Assembly (NCBI GenBank): GCA_013141015.1
Contig: JABFRT010000028.1
Location: 1 to 64,000 of the forward strand
Direction of reading: 5' to 3'
DNA length: 64,000 nucleotides
Origin: Hyphomicrobium sp.
GTDB taxonomy: Bacteria > Pseudomonadota > Alphaproteobacteria > Rhizobiales > Hyphomicrobiaceae
The stretch's first letter is position 1. Every line of letters starts with the position of its first letter. This document shows, piece by piece, positions 44,992-55,705 of this stretch. Below the pieces are notes generated by a model that did not search any database, had not been told where the DNA came from, and worked only from the letters and a program-made list of their open reading frames with translations. The position numbers and the translations under genes were made by a program.

Positions 44992-46032
44992 TCATGGCTT
45001 GATCAGCAAGTGCTCGCGTTGCTTCAGCGACTGAAGAACCAGCGCCGAACCTTCGATCACGCAGTTCTGCGGCTTCTCCGGCACGTGGCACTTGATTCCC
45101 GTGCGGCGCTCGATTTCTTCATCAAACTTGGCGAGTTTAGCGCCGCCGCCCGACAGATAGATGCCACGCTCCAGAATATCGCTTGAGATATCGGGCGGAA
45201 GATCTTCGACTGCCCGCTGGATGAATTCTGCGATTTCGACAATCGGCCCTTCCAGCGCTTCGGCGATATCCTGCGGTCCAAGCACAACCGTCTTCGGTTT
45301 GCCCATGCGCAGATCGCGGCCACGTATGAAAATTTCCGCCGCCTCACCGTTGATCGTCCGCGACGCCGACCCGGCCTCGATCTTGATCCGCTCGGCGTTC
45401 GGCTCGCCGATAAGCAGCTGATGGTTGCGGCGCACATAGCGAATAATAGCTTCATCCATGGCGTTTCCAGCGCACCGCAACGAACGCGCTTGCACGACGC
45501 CACCGAGCGACAAAACCGCTATATCCGTCGTACCGCCGCCAAGATCGACCACCATTGAGCCGACGGGATCATCAACCGGCAACCCGCAGCCGATGGCGGC
45601 GGCAACCGGCTCTTCGATCATGAACACTTTGCGCGCGCCCGCCGAGACAGCCGTCTCATAGACCGCGCGCCGCTCCACCGGCGTGGCACCCGCCGGCACG
45701 CAAATCAAAATCCGCGGCCGCACAAACCCCAGCATCGACTTGGTGCGCTTGATGAACTGGCGCAGCATTTCTTCGGTCGCCACGAAATCGGCAATCACGC
45801 CGTCGCGCAACGGGCGGATGGTCTCGATGCTCTCAGGCGTGCGCCCGAGCATCATCTTGGCTTTTGTTCCAACCGCGAGCACTTCGCGCACACCGCCGCG
45901 CGAACGAAGCGCGACGACGGACGGCTCGTCGATGACGATGCCACGGCCAGCCACATGCACAAGCGTGTTGGCTGTACCAAGATCGATGGCGATATCGTCG
46001 GACAGTACGCTACTGACACCAAAACCGAACAT
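44992..46032 (-). CDS. mreB: rod shape-determining actin homologue MreB
   Basis: A 346-residue actin-fold ATPase. Phosphate-1 motif DIAIDLGTANTLVHV, phosphate-2 VVDLGGGTTDIAVLS, the adenosine region YLSGGGAKLA, and the MreB-typical PAGATPVERRAV and EEPVAAAIGCGLPV are all present. It organises cell-wall synthesis along the membrane. The mreCD genes that usually follow are not beside it here, so it may be a solitary or second mreB copy. Confidence 0.93.
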   Translation of the reverse strand: MFGFGVSSVLSDDIAIDLGTANTLVHVAGRGIVIDEPSVVALRSRGGVREVLAVGTKAKMMLGRTPESIETIRPLRDGVIADFVATEEMLRQFIKRTKSMLGFVRPRILICVPAGATPVERRAVYETAVSAGARKVFMIEEPVAAAIGCGLPVDDPVGSMVVDLGGGTTDIAVLSLGGVVQARSLRCAGNAMDEAIIRYVRRNHQLLIGEPNAERIKIEAGSASRTINGEAAEIFIRGRDLRMGKPKTVVLGPQDIAEALEGPIVEIAEFIQRAVEDLPPDISSDILERGIYLSGGGAKLAKFDEEIERRTGIKCHVPEKPQNCVIEGSALVLQSLKQREHLLIKP

Positions 46033-46212
46033 AACGCTTGTACGCAGTCCCCAAGATTGAACGTGAACCCGTCACCCGTGTGCGGGCCGCCACCCCGAAG
46101 CATTCCCCGGGCGCGGACCTTAACGGCTCCACCATAGCGGCATCACAAGGGCGCGCACAACAATAGCGCACAGCCTTGGCTCAATCGTGACCATAAGCGG
46201 TGCAAATTGGCC

Positions 46213-46264
46213 CTGGGCAGACGGAAGCCGCCTGCCCAGACCTCAACATTCAGACCTCAATATC
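46213..46264 (-). terminator. hairpin and short tandem repeat after leuA
   Basis: CTGGGCAG / CTGCCCAG arms (46213-46220, 46232-46239) with an inner CGG-AAG-CCG form a stable hairpin downstream of leuA. Next to it a 14-bp unit, CAGACCTCAACATT, is repeated once with two changes (46237-46264). There is no T-run. Confidence 0.45.
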
Positions 46265-46287
46265 GTTAAGAGGGCCGGCTCGAGTAA

Positions 46288-47874
46288 TCAGACGCCGTGC
46301 TGGGCCTGAGCCAACTTCTGGCGTTTGACCACCAGCTTGCTCAGTGCTGCAACGTAGGCGCGAGCCGACGCAACCATTGTGTCGGGATCCGCCGAGCGTC
46401 CCGTCACAATGCGTCCGGCCTCTTCTAGACGCACCGACACCTCGGCCTGCGCGTCGGTCCCTTCGGTGACGGCGTGCACCTGATAGAGATCAAGGCGCGC
46501 GTCATGCGGCATCAGCATTTTGATGGCATTGAAAGTTGCATCTACCGGCCCATTGCCCGTCGTCTGCACCGTCTTCGACTGGCCGTCGATGTCGAGCGTC
46601 AGGGTCGCGGTCTGCGGCCCCATTGTGCCGGCGATCACCGTCAGCGCCGACACTTTGATGCGGTCCTGGCCATGCGCCACGCCTTCGTCCACCAGCGCTT
46701 CGATGTCTTCGTCGTAGACGTGCTTCTTGCGGTCAGCCAGCGCCTTGAAGCGGTTGAACGCATCTTCCATGGCGTTGTCGCCGAGATTGTAGCCGAGATC
46801 TTTCAGCTTCGACTTGAACGCGGCGCGGCCTGAGTGCTTGCCCATGACAAGCGACGACTTGCTGACGCCAACCGACTCCGGCGTCATGATTTCATAGGTC
46901 GCCGTGTGCTTCATCACACCGTCCTGATGGATACCGCTTTCGTGGGCGAACGCGTTGCGGCCGACAATAGCCTTGTTGTACTGGACCGGGAAGTTGGTCA
47001 CCGTCGAAACCAGCTTCGAGGCGCGCGACAGCATTTCCGACTTGATGCCGGTGCGATGCGGCAGCAGATCGTGACGCGTGCGGATGGCCATCACAACTTC
47101 TTCCAGAGCGGCGTTGCCTGCGCGCTCGCCGAGCCCGTTGATGGTGCATTCGATTTGCCGGGCGCCCGCGCGCACGCCCGCCAGAGAATTGGCCACAGCC
47201 AGCCCCAGATCGTCGTGGCAATGGGTGGAAATAATCACCTTGTCCATGCCCGGCACGCGGTTGCGCAGCATCGAGATCAGCTCGAAATAGTCTTCGGGCA
47301 ACGCGTAGCCGACGGTATCTGGAATATTGATCGTTGTGGCGCCGGCTTTGATCGCGGCTTCGACGACCCGGCACAGATAGTCATGCTCGGTGCGCGTGGC
47401 GTCCATCGCGCTCCACTCAACGTCATCGGTATAGCCGCGTGCGCGCGTGACCGAGGCCACCACGCGTTCGTAGACCTGATCCTGATCGAGCTGCAGCTGA
47501 TGCTGGCGATGCAGCGGCGAGGTGCCGATGAAGGTGTGAATGCGGCCGCGCCGGGCGTGCTTGATCGCCTCGCCCGCGCGGTCGATGTCGGCGAAATTGG
47601 CGCGCGCCAAGCCGCAGATCACCGAATGCTTGGCAAGCTTGGCGATTTCCATCACCGATTCAAAATCACCTTCCGAGGCAATCGGAAACCCGGCTTCGAT
47701 CACATCGACGCCCATCTCGTCGAGGAGTTCGGCGACCTGGAGCTTTTCTTCAAACGTCATGGTCGCGCCCGGGCACTGTTCGCCGTCGCGCAGGGTCGTG
47801 TCGAAAATGATGATCTGGTCGCTCGATTGCGCGACTGCGGGTGTGTCCGTCTTCTTGTCCGTCTGAGCCGTCAT
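46288..47874 (-). CDS. leuA: 2-isopropylmalate synthase
   Basis: First committed enzyme of leucine synthesis, 528 residues. The HMGL-type barrel starts IIIFDTTLRDGEQCPGATM and has STHCHDDLGLAVANSLAG (metal His) and GLGERAGNAALEEVVMA. The C-terminal regulatory LeuA domain (about 400-515) is present, so leucine feedback inhibition is expected. A long 5' gap with no neighbour suggests its own transcript. No leader peptide with leucine codons was found. Confidence 0.96.
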   Translation of the reverse strand: MTAQTDKKTDTPAVAQSSDQIIIFDTTLRDGEQCPGATMTFEEKLQVAELLDEMGVDVIEAGFPIASEGDFESVMEIAKLAKHSVICGLARANFADIDRAGEAIKHARRGRIHTFIGTSPLHRQHQLQLDQDQVYERVVASVTRARGYTDDVEWSAMDATRTEHDYLCRVVEAAIKAGATTINIPDTVGYALPEDYFELISMLRNRVPGMDKVIISTHCHDDLGLAVANSLAGVRAGARQIECTINGLGERAGNAALEEVVMAIRTRHDLLPHRTGIKSEMLSRASKLVSTVTNFPVQYNKAIVGRNAFAHESGIHQDGVMKHTATYEIMTPESVGVSKSSLVMGKHSGRAAFKSKLKDLGYNLGDNAMEDAFNRFKALADRKKHVYDEDIEALVDEGVAHGQDRIKVSALTVIAGTMGPQTATLTLDIDGQSKTVQTTGNGPVDATFNAIKMLMPHDARLDLYQVHAVTEGTDAQAEVSVRLEEAGRIVTGRSADPDTMVASARAYVAALSKLVVKRQKLAQAQHGV

Positions 47875-48366
47875 GGCGTTTTGATCCTTGCCGGGCGGGC
47901 CACTTGAGGCCGCCGAAACCGCTAACTTAGCTTTGTGGAACCGTGCTGCCCCTGAGCGCCACCCAGCCTCGTGCTAGGTTCAATTGGCCCAGGGGCGTGT
48001 AAGAGAGGGGCCTGTAAGAGAGGGGCCTGTAAGCAGGAGCGGGAGGGGCAAAAGCGCTACCGGGCTGCTGCCAAAGCGCCTTACCGGCAAACAGCGCGCA
48101 AGCGCAAACCAGCCGCGCGCATGCGCAGGATTGCGCGACGCAGCGTCATGGATTTGGGACAACGGGCGCGTCATGCGGGCGTACAGACCTTCATTCAAGG
48201 GTGCCGGCACGAACCGGAGCCCCACTATAAGCCGAAACCGGCCAATAATATCAAGCCACCAGTTGGCCGCAACCAAGTCCGCCCGTTGGCGCGTGCAGGA
48301 ATTCCCTTAACCCTCAGTCCTTAATCGAGGACGGGATCGGGAAACGGGGCCGCTCTGGCCGGTGCC
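47875..48366. other. intergenic region upstream of leuA
   Basis: About 490 nt. A 15-bp unit GGGGCNTGTAAGAGA is repeated three times at 47992-48036, the third copy diverging at its end. Short ORFs on both strands owe their Gly/Pro or Cys/Lys patterns to these repeats and are not credible genes. The promoter of leuA must lie here. Confidence 0.5.
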
Positions 48367-49278
48367 TCAATAGAGCAACTTGCCCTCAGCGATCCGGACC
48401 GCCGCGCCGCCAATCCGCACGCTCTCAAGCTTGCCGCGGACAACCGTCGAAATCAGCTGAATGGTGCTTGGGCGGCCGATTTCCAAGCCCTGTTCAATGA
48501 TGCGCTTGTGGGCACCATCAGGTCCCTGATCGAATGCCTGGATAACATGGGCAAAGCCGATGGCCGCCGATCCGGTCGCCGGATCTTCCGGCACGCCGAT
48601 GTCGGGTGCGAACATCCGCGCATGAAACGACGATTGGGTGCGCACGCACTGGCGCGTGTAGCAATAGACGCCATCAGTGCCGCGATCCGTGAACGCGCGC
48701 GCCCAATGGCTCGGCGCCACGCGCAGCTTGGCCATCGCCTCAAGATTAGCGACCGGCACATAGGCAAAAACGCTCGGGCCCCGCAAGATCATCGGCTTGT
48801 GGTTCTCAAAGCCGATTTCGCTTGGGATCAGGCCGATGGCAGCTGAAATTTCCTCAGGCTGCGCCAGTTCTTCGGGCACTGCCGTCACCTTTGGCGCGTC
48901 GAATTCGCCAAAGGCTGGCGCGCCGTTGCGCAACCGGACGCCAACGCGCACGCTCCCGGCTTCTTCTTCCAGTGCAATAATCGCGTCGCTTTCGCCGTTG
49001 ACCACCTGCACACGCAGCTCTGCCAGCAGGATCGCCGTGCCAAGAGTTGGATGTCCGGCAAACGGCATCTCGCGCGTCGGCGTGAAAATTCTGATCCGCG
49101 CCGAATGACCCGGCGACGTCGGCGCCATCACGAAGACGGTCTCCGACAGATTGAACTCCCGGGCAATGCCTTGCATTTCTGCGGCCGTGAGACGGTCCGC
49201 GTCCAGCACCACAGCCAGCGGGTTACCGCCGAAAGGGCGTTCCGTGAAAACATCGAGAATGTAGTACGTCAGTGCCAT
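48367..49278 (-). CDS. PhzF-family isomerase-like protein
   Basis: A 303-residue protein of the PhzF/YddE family with two alike domains. Diagnostic are YILDVFTERPFGGNPLAVV at the start, FNLSETVF (catalytic Glu), REMPFAGHPTLGTA, and PEDPATGSAAIG in the second half. The ATG at 49278 follows GGGGGAG; the longer start is rejected. The family includes isomerases of phenazine synthesis, but no phenazine genes are near, so the substrate is unknown. Confidence 0.9.
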   Translation of the reverse strand: MALTYYILDVFTERPFGGNPLAVVLDADRLTAAEMQGIAREFNLSETVFVMAPTSPGHSARIRIFTPTREMPFAGHPTLGTAILLAELRVQVVNGESDAIIALEEEAGSVRVGVRLRNGAPAFGEFDAPKVTAVPEELAQPEEISAAIGLIPSEIGFENHKPMILRGPSVFAYVPVANLEAMAKLRVAPSHWARAFTDRGTDGVYCYTRQCVRTQSSFHARMFAPDIGVPEDPATGSAAIGFAHVIQAFDQGPDGAHKRIIEQGLEIGRPSTIQLISTVVRGKLESVRIGGAAVRIAEGKLLY

Positions 49279-49385
49279 ACGCCGCGTCTCCCCCGCATGC
49301 CCGGGGAACACCGCTCAATCGTCGGGTGGCCACACCAAAGCGGCCGCACCATGCGTCAAGCACCGCCAAGCGCCAAGCGCTTTTT

Positions 49386-50135
49386 TCACAGGCCCCAGCG
49401 GCTCCCCCCACCGGCCAGAACGGCGCTGACCACAACGCGGGCATAGCGCGGCATCGCAAGGCCGTCCAAGCCCGCCAGATCGCGCACGACGACGATGTCG
49501 TCAAGTTCGGAGTTTGCGTCCGCCGCGATATGCCGGCCGATCTTCGCCTTCAGCGCCACCGCATCCAGCTCCGACACAAACGTCTTGGCGATGGACACGT
49601 GCGCTTCGCTCTCCGTCACCAGAAACCCCGGCTCGATTGTCACGTCCTCGCGCCTCAATCCGGTTTCCTCGGCAAGTTCGCGGATGATGCTTGCGGCGAT
49701 ATCAATGCCCCCGCCAGCGTCCACGTCGCGGGCATCGATGAACCCGCCCGGCAGATAGGCCAGGCCGCCGTTGACATTGCCCGCGCGCTGGCGGCCGAGC
49801 AAAATCGCGCCATCGGCTGAGCGGATCAGCGCCGACCCGAACCCGTCGCGCACGCCGGTATCCGGAAACCCCGCGGTTCGCCAATAGAGGTAGCTTTTGA
49901 AATCCGTGCGCAGCAGCCGGCCGCACAACACGCCATCCACATCGCTCAGCTGGTCGAGCAAATGAATGACGCCGTTGAAGTAGCTGGGGCGGTCCCGCGC
50001 CGCCAATTGCCAATCGCGTTCGATTACGCCTGCATGCTCTTCAGCATAAGACCAAACACCGTCGCCAACGCGCAGCGCGCACGTTGCAATTTTGCGGACG
50101 CTGTCTTGAGCGCGATCGTGTTGAGCGGAATGCAT
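49386..50135 (-). CDS. Nudix hydrolase
   Basis: A 249-residue protein. The Nudix box is recognisable as GGFIDARDVDAGGG...SIIRELAEETGL, but carries a few inserted residues (DVDAGGGID) between the Gly and the REXXEE helix relative to the classic 23-residue form. An N-terminal domain of about 100 residues precedes it. The substrate cannot be told. Initiation at 50135 is uncertain. Confidence 0.75.
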   Translation of the reverse strand: MHSAQHDRAQDSVRKIATCALRVGDGVWSYAEEHAGVIERDWQLAARDRPSYFNGVIHLLDQLSDVDGVLCGRLLRTDFKSYLYWRTAGFPDTGVRDGFGSALIRSADGAILLGRQRAGNVNGGLAYLPGGFIDARDVDAGGGIDIAASIIRELAEETGLRREDVTIEPGFLVTESEAHVSIAKTFVSELDAVALKAKIGRHIAADANSELDDIVVVRDLAGLDGLAMPRYARVVVSAVLAGGGSRWGL

Positions 50136-50832
50136 CGGACCTTGCAGGGCACGCCGGAGAGAGAGTGTGTGACGCTCATGGCCTTAGCACGACTCGCCGC
50201 GCGCGTCGTTCGTACAAGCCGCGCACGCAAAACGATAGCAGAACCTGCACAGCCATGTTCCGGACACGCCATGATTGCGCCCAACTCAGCGGCGCGCCAC
50301 GCCCACAAGCGCAGCCGGGGTGCAAATGCTCACCGCGCTGATATTGCAGTTTGTTTTGAGCGCCTTCGACGTGGACAAAATCCACCGTCAAACGATGAGC
50401 ACAGTGTGGTCATGAGGTGGTCACGATTCCACAGCATATCGGGATCATCGAAAACGTCGCCGGGGGGTGACAGTCAAGATCTCCCATCGACATCAGGTCC
50501 GTTTATTGCCGGGCCGTTGCAATTGGGTTCAGGCGTTGCTGCGCATCAGCAAAATGTCAGAACACCGCGTCTATTGAACTCGTCCCGCCAGCAAATGGCG
50601 CAACCGAGTTCTTTCGTTTCCGACGGTGCCGCGTAGCGGCGCAATCGGATGCGGGCGGCAGAGGTCCCCGCTCCTCTGCCGCCCGCGTTGGCTGCCGTGC
50701 GCATATCCCAATGTATAGGGATCAAAGCACGATAGCCGGCAGGATCGCTCGCGCCGTTGCACCAAACCCTCCCCAAGAGAGCGGCGGCGCGAGTGCTCCT
50801 TCAATTATCGCAGCATCAGAGATGGTCCCGCA
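50136..50832. other. intergenic region with a 14-bp inverted repeat
   Basis: About 700 nt with no supportable gene. A perfect 14-bp inverted repeat GCGGGCGGCAGAGG / CCTCTGCCGCCCGC lies at 50651-50664 and 50673-50686 with an 8-nt loop. It could be the terminator of the ion-channel gene, though a T-run is missing. Confidence 0.5.
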
Positions 50833-51921
50833 CTAGCGCAGCAGCACCCATCCGGCGATTGCCGACGCCGCGAGAGCATAGATGATCAGCAACGCCCCAC
50901 CCCACCAATGATCGCCCGCTGAAATACGCAACCCTTCGGCGTTGGCGTTGGCGCCAGCCCCCTTCCACGAGGTCACGACCACGCGCATCAACGACGTGAT
51001 GATGAAGGCGTAGGACAGCATGTAGAGCTTATCGAGCATGGTGAAATAATCAGCTTCCGGCAGAGTGGCTGCCGCCGTGAACTGGATCGCAACCAGTGTC
51101 AGCAAGGCGGTGATTGCCAAGCCGATGCGGCCCTCGACGAATTCTGGATTGATGAAAAACACCAGCGTCGCGCAAATCACGATCAGCAAAATCGGCACGA
51201 ATGTCTTGATCGCCAGCGTAAACATCGGCCGCGTGATCGGCACCGAAATCAGCACGCGCGAATAGCTTTCCGCTTCCGCCGAAGACAAGTCACCGAAATC
51301 GGTTGGATATTTGTAGTCCGAAATGTCCATCGACGGCTGGCCGAGACGATAGCCCGGCAGCGTCACCATCGGATTGATCGAAATCGCGCGGGTGTCGGCG
51401 GCAAAGGTCTGCGCTGAAACCGGCGATAGTGTATCCTCGACGATAAACTCCAGCTTTTGCGTGTCGAAAGGATATTTCTCGAACTGGAATTTTTTCGAGA
51501 ACCGGCCGTGGTAGCGGATGATGTTATACAGCGATCCGTCCGGCATTTGCTTGGCTGCGTCCAGCAGCACCGACTTGTGCTGGCTCTGCGGATCATACAC
51601 GTTCATGAATTCCATCGTCTTGACGGGATCGATATCTTTGCCGGTCCAGCGCAACCAGACGTAAAGATCGACGATGTAGCTGTTGGTTTTGAAATCGAGA
51701 TCCTGAATATCGTTGATATAGAGCCCGATGGTTACTTTCGCCGGTTCGCCCGGCGCGGCGGCGGGCGCCGCCTCAACCGCCTGCTGCACCGCTTTGGGCA
51801 CGTCTGCATCTTGCGCCATAGCCGGCGCCAGCATCGCCACGAGCATCAGCGCAAAGCACGCCATTGCGGCTGCAAACACTGCACCAGGCCACCGCCTCAC
51901 CGTCCGTTCCAGTCCGCGCAT
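50833..51921 (-). CDS. pentameric ligand-gated ion channel (prokaryotic Cys-loop-like)
   Basis: A 362-residue protein with signal peptide (to about residue 37, PAMAQ). The extracellular beta-sandwich contains VTIGLYINDIQDLDFKTNSY, DLYVWLRW and the Cys-loop-equivalent YPFDTQKLEFIVED, which lacks the bounding cysteines as in other bacterial members. Four C-terminal helices follow, M1 opening with the Pro of FVPILLIVI. This is the GLIC/ELIC-type fold. The ATG at 51921 is preferred because GGAG stands 6 nt upstream. The ligand and ion are unknown. Neighbours (ilvC, Nudix) give no clue. Confidence 0.88.
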   Translation of the reverse strand: MRGLERTVRRWPGAVFAAAMACFALMLVAMLAPAMAQDADVPKAVQQAVEAAPAAAPGEPAKVTIGLYINDIQDLDFKTNSYIVDLYVWLRWTGKDIDPVKTMEFMNVYDPQSQHKSVLLDAAKQMPDGSLYNIIRYHGRFSKKFQFEKYPFDTQKLEFIVEDTLSPVSAQTFAADTRAISINPMVTLPGYRLGQPSMDISDYKYPTDFGDLSSAEAESYSRVLISVPITRPMFTLAIKTFVPILLIVICATLVFFINPEFVEGRIGLAITALLTLVAIQFTAAATLPEADYFTMLDKLYMLSYAFIITSLMRVVVTSWKGAGANANAEGLRISAGDHWWGGALLIIYALAASAIAGWVLLR

Positions 51922-51987
51922 CGCAAGCTCCAATTCATTCGTCTGCGGAACGTAATCAATTGCCGGGCGTTCGCGCAACCTGGACAT

Positions 51988-52020
51988 GAAAACGGCGGCG
52001 CAGCTAAATGCTACGCCGCC
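51988..52020 (-). terminator. rho-independent terminator of ilvC
   Basis: GGCGGCG / CGCCGCC arms (51994-52000, 52014-52020) with one mismatch and a TAAAT loop, followed on the minus strand by GTTTTC. It is 33 nt beyond the ilvC stop. Confidence 0.7.
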
Positions 52021-52052
52021 GGTCAATCGTGTGGATAACCGCCAAACCGCGC

Positions 52053-53389
<1,337 letters not shown>

Positions 53390-53887
53390 ATGTTCCGTCC
53401 GCATCTCCCGTTGCTTGCCGCAACAGCCCTGCTGCTGGCCGGTTGCGGCCAGTCCGAACCCAAAATACCGGGCGCTGCTGCTAAGCCGATGGAAAAAGCC
53501 ATCTTCATGTCGACCACCGATTGCGCCGAAAGCGGCAAGCTGCCGGCCGACCAATGCGGAACTCTGATCGACCGGGCCGTCAAAGCTCACGAAACCAAAG
53601 CCCCGACCTTCAAGGGTGTGCGCTCGTGCGAAGAGGCGTCCGGTCCGGACCGCTGTGAAAAGATGATGGACGGCACGTTCCGCATGCGGCTGCAAGCGTT
53701 CCTGTTCGAGATCAACGGCGCCAAATCGACAGCCGCACCGCTCTATCCCTCGGCCAAGGGCGCCATCGGTTTCCGCGATGCCGCCAAGAAGCCGGTCAGT
53801 GCCAGAGACGACAGCCTGATAGTATCGCAGGCGGCGCTGACAGCGGCCCATGAAAACGCGCGCCTCGCCAAAGAAATGGCGAAATAG
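53390..53887 (+). CDS. DUF1190 lipoprotein
   Basis: A 165-residue exported protein. The lipobox LLAGC near residue 19 marks a lipoprotein. The domain contains TTDCAES..LPADQC, SCEEASGPDRCEKMM, and a closing region with AIGFRDAAKKPV, as in DUF1190 (YgiB-like). The cysteines may form disulfides. The function is unknown. It is transcribed away from ilvC and towards ilvH. Confidence 0.8.
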   Translation: MFRPHLPLLAATALLLAGCGQSEPKIPGAAAKPMEKAIFMSTTDCAESGKLPADQCGTLIDRAVKAHETKAPTFKGVRSCEEASGPDRCEKMMDGTFRMRLQAFLFEINGAKSTAAPLYPSAKGAIGFRDAAKKPVSARDDSLIVSQAALTAAHENARLAKEMAK

Positions 53888-53907
53888 CCACCAATTCACT
53901 GTACCGG

Positions 53908-54456
53908 CTACAACGTGCCAGCGCCCCGCCCAATCGCGGCGATGCCGGTGCGCGAGACTTCGACCAAGCCAAGCTCGGTCATGATCTGAATAAAGGTCTC
54001 GATCTTTGATGGCTTGCCGGTCACTTCGAACACGAAGTGCTCGGTTGACGTGTCGATCACCTTGGCGCGGAAAATTTCAGCGAGCCGCAGCGATTCAATG
54101 CGCTTGTCACCCTTGCCGCTGACTTTCACCAGCGCCAGTTCCCGCTCAATCGACGCGCCTTCGTCGGTTAGGTCGCGGACGCGATGCACCGGGATCAGGC
54201 GTTCCAGCTGATGCTTGATCTGCTGGATCACGGCCGGCGTGCCGCTGGTGATCACCGTGATGCGTGACAAATGCTTCTCGTGCTCGGTCTCGGTCACGGT
54301 CAAGCTATCGATGTTATAGCCGCGGCCCGAGAACAGGCCGATGACGCGCGCCAAAACGCCGGGCTCGTTGTCGACGATAATCGACAGCGTGCGGGACACC
54401 ACATCCTGCGCCTTTTGCGGGCTTGGATAATGCGACTGCTTGGGATGTTCGGCCAT
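53908..54456 (-). CDS. ilvH: acetolactate synthase small (regulatory) subunit
   Basis: A 182-residue protein. The N-terminal ACT domain has TLSIIVDNEPGVLARVIGLFSGRGYNIDS with the valine-binding Gly/Asn residues, and the C-terminal domain follows with FEVTGKPSKIETF. It gives valine feedback to IlvB. It is separated from ilvB by a GST and a hypothetical gene on the same strand, all closely spaced, so one transcript is likely. Confidence 0.95.
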   Translation of the reverse strand: MAEHPKQSHYPSPQKAQDVVSRTLSIIVDNEPGVLARVIGLFSGRGYNIDSLTVTETEHEKHLSRITVITSGTPAVIQQIKHQLERLIPVHRVRDLTDEGASIERELALVKVSGKGDKRIESLRLAEIFRAKVIDTSTEHFVFEVTGKPSKIETFIQIMTELGLVEVSRTGIAAIGRGAGTL

Positions 54457-54473
54457 GTGTGCGTCTCTAGCTC

Positions 54474-55148
54474 TCAGCGATAGGTTTCAATGACCGTGTG
54501 ACCGGCGTCGTAGTCGGCAATCGTCCAGGTTTCTTTGAGCGCCGCATCGCGCCACGCGATGACATCGGGATGCGCCAGCACCGCATCCATATAGCGGCGG
54601 GCTTGCGCACTCACCGGCAGCGAATAGGTATCAAGGCGCGTCACAACCGGCGCATACATCGCGTCTGCCGCTGAGAACGCGCCATAGAGATACGGCCCGC
54701 CGCGGCCAAATTTGCTCTGCGCTTCGCTCCAGATCGTCTCGATCCGGTCGATGTTGGCTTTGAGCGGATCGGTCATTGCGGGCGCCGCATAGCGCGCACC
54801 CAGATTCATCGGGCAGGCCTGGCGCAGCGTTTGAAAGCCGCCGTGCATCTCGTTTGAAATGGCGCGCGCGTGGGCGCGCGCCGCCTCATCCTTGGGCCAG
54901 ATCGCGTGTTGGGGAAAGCGTTCGGCCAGCGTTTCGATAATCGCCAGGCTTTCCCAGATTGTCTCGCCGCCATCGATCAAGGCTGGCACCTTGCCGGACG
55001 GCGAATATTCAAGCACACGCGCGCGGCTGTCTGCTTGCCGCAACGGAATGATGATTTCAGCAAACGGAATGCCGAACGACTGCAGCACCAGCCAGGGGCG
55101 CATCGACCACGACGAATAGAGCTTATTAGCAATGACAAGTTTCAGCAT
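54474..55148 (-). CDS. glutathione S-transferase family protein
   Basis: A 224-residue protein with the thioredoxin-like N-domain (VIANKLYSSWSMRPWLVLQ, Ser in the catalytic position; GKVPALIDGGETIWESLAI, the glutathione-binding cis-Pro and Glu-Ser) and the helical C-domain ending FSAADAMYAPV. It is inserted between ilvB and ilvH and starts 6 nt after the preceding gene. No link to branched-chain metabolism is evident. Confidence 0.9.
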   Translation of the reverse strand: MLKLVIANKLYSSWSMRPWLVLQSFGIPFAEIIIPLRQADSRARVLEYSPSGKVPALIDGGETIWESLAIIETLAERFPQHAIWPKDEAARAHARAISNEMHGGFQTLRQACPMNLGARYAAPAMTDPLKANIDRIETIWSEAQSKFGRGGPYLYGAFSAADAMYAPVVTRLDTYSLPVSAQARRYMDAVLAHPDVIAWRDAALKETWTIADYDAGHTVIETYR

Positions 55149-55154
55149 CGGCGG

Positions 55155-55697
55155 CTATTTCTCTGATCCAGATTTTGCACCGCCCGTTTTGCCCGCGTCA
55201 GGCTTGCCGGCATCGGCTTCTGCTGGCGTACCTTTCGGAAACACCGCCTTGATGAACACCGGGAAACCATGCGTATCGACCAGCTTCTTGAAGTCCTCGC
55301 CGTCGGCAACGCTGACCTTGTATTGCGTGAACGCGGCGACGAAGCGCGTGCTCATAGCGTCGGCAATTCTCTGCGGCGACGGCGCGCCAAGGCGCTGCAA
55401 GCGTTCGGGCGGCAGTTTTGAATAGATCGTCGCCAGCACCTGGGTGTGCATGTAGTCCTGCGCCATGCAGGATTCCAAACCCTTGCTGAAATCGCTGGCC
55501 AGCATATGCGTGCGATAGCAGGCGTCGAGGAATTTCAAAACACCGGTTGAGCCTTCGCGCTTGTGCAGTTTCGCCAGCCGCTGCGCCGCATCCTTGATGT
55601 TGGCGGCGTGGTCCCACGTGCCGGGCGCGGCGTGGGCGGGCGCTGCAAGCATGATGCCGAGCAACACGGCTGCCACGGGCGTGCTGAGACTGCGCAT
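55155..55697 (-). CDS. exported protein of unknown function
   Basis: About 180 residues with a signal peptide (MRSLSTPVAAVLLGIMLAAP, cut near AHA). The mature part is helical, has two cysteines (FLDACYR and LESCMAQD), and ends in a charged Lys/Ala/Gly tail. I do not recognise the family. A GTG at 55709 that overlaps the ilvB stop (GTGA) is an alternative start. It is co-directional between ilvB and the GST gene. Confidence 0.7.
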   Translation of the reverse strand: MRSLSTPVAAVLLGIMLAAPAHAAPGTWDHAANIKDAAQRLAKLHKREGSTGVLKFLDACYRTHMLASDFSKGLESCMAQDYMHTQVLATIYSKLPPERLQRLGAPSPQRIADAMSTRFVAAFTQYKVSVADGEDFKKLVDTHGFPVFIKAVFPKGTPAEADAGKPDAGKTGGAKSGSEK

Positions 55698-55705
55698 GGC
55701 CCGTC

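Noticed and set aside
47971-48324. ORFs on both strands in the leuA upstream gap.
   Set aside because: Their sequence is shaped by the 15-bp repeat and they lack ribosome-binding sites, domains or normal composition.
49962-50636. Plus-strand ORF of 224 codons over the Nudix start and downstream gap.
   Set aside because: Low-complexity Arg/Ser composition, opposite to the Nudix gene, no domain or ribosome-binding site.
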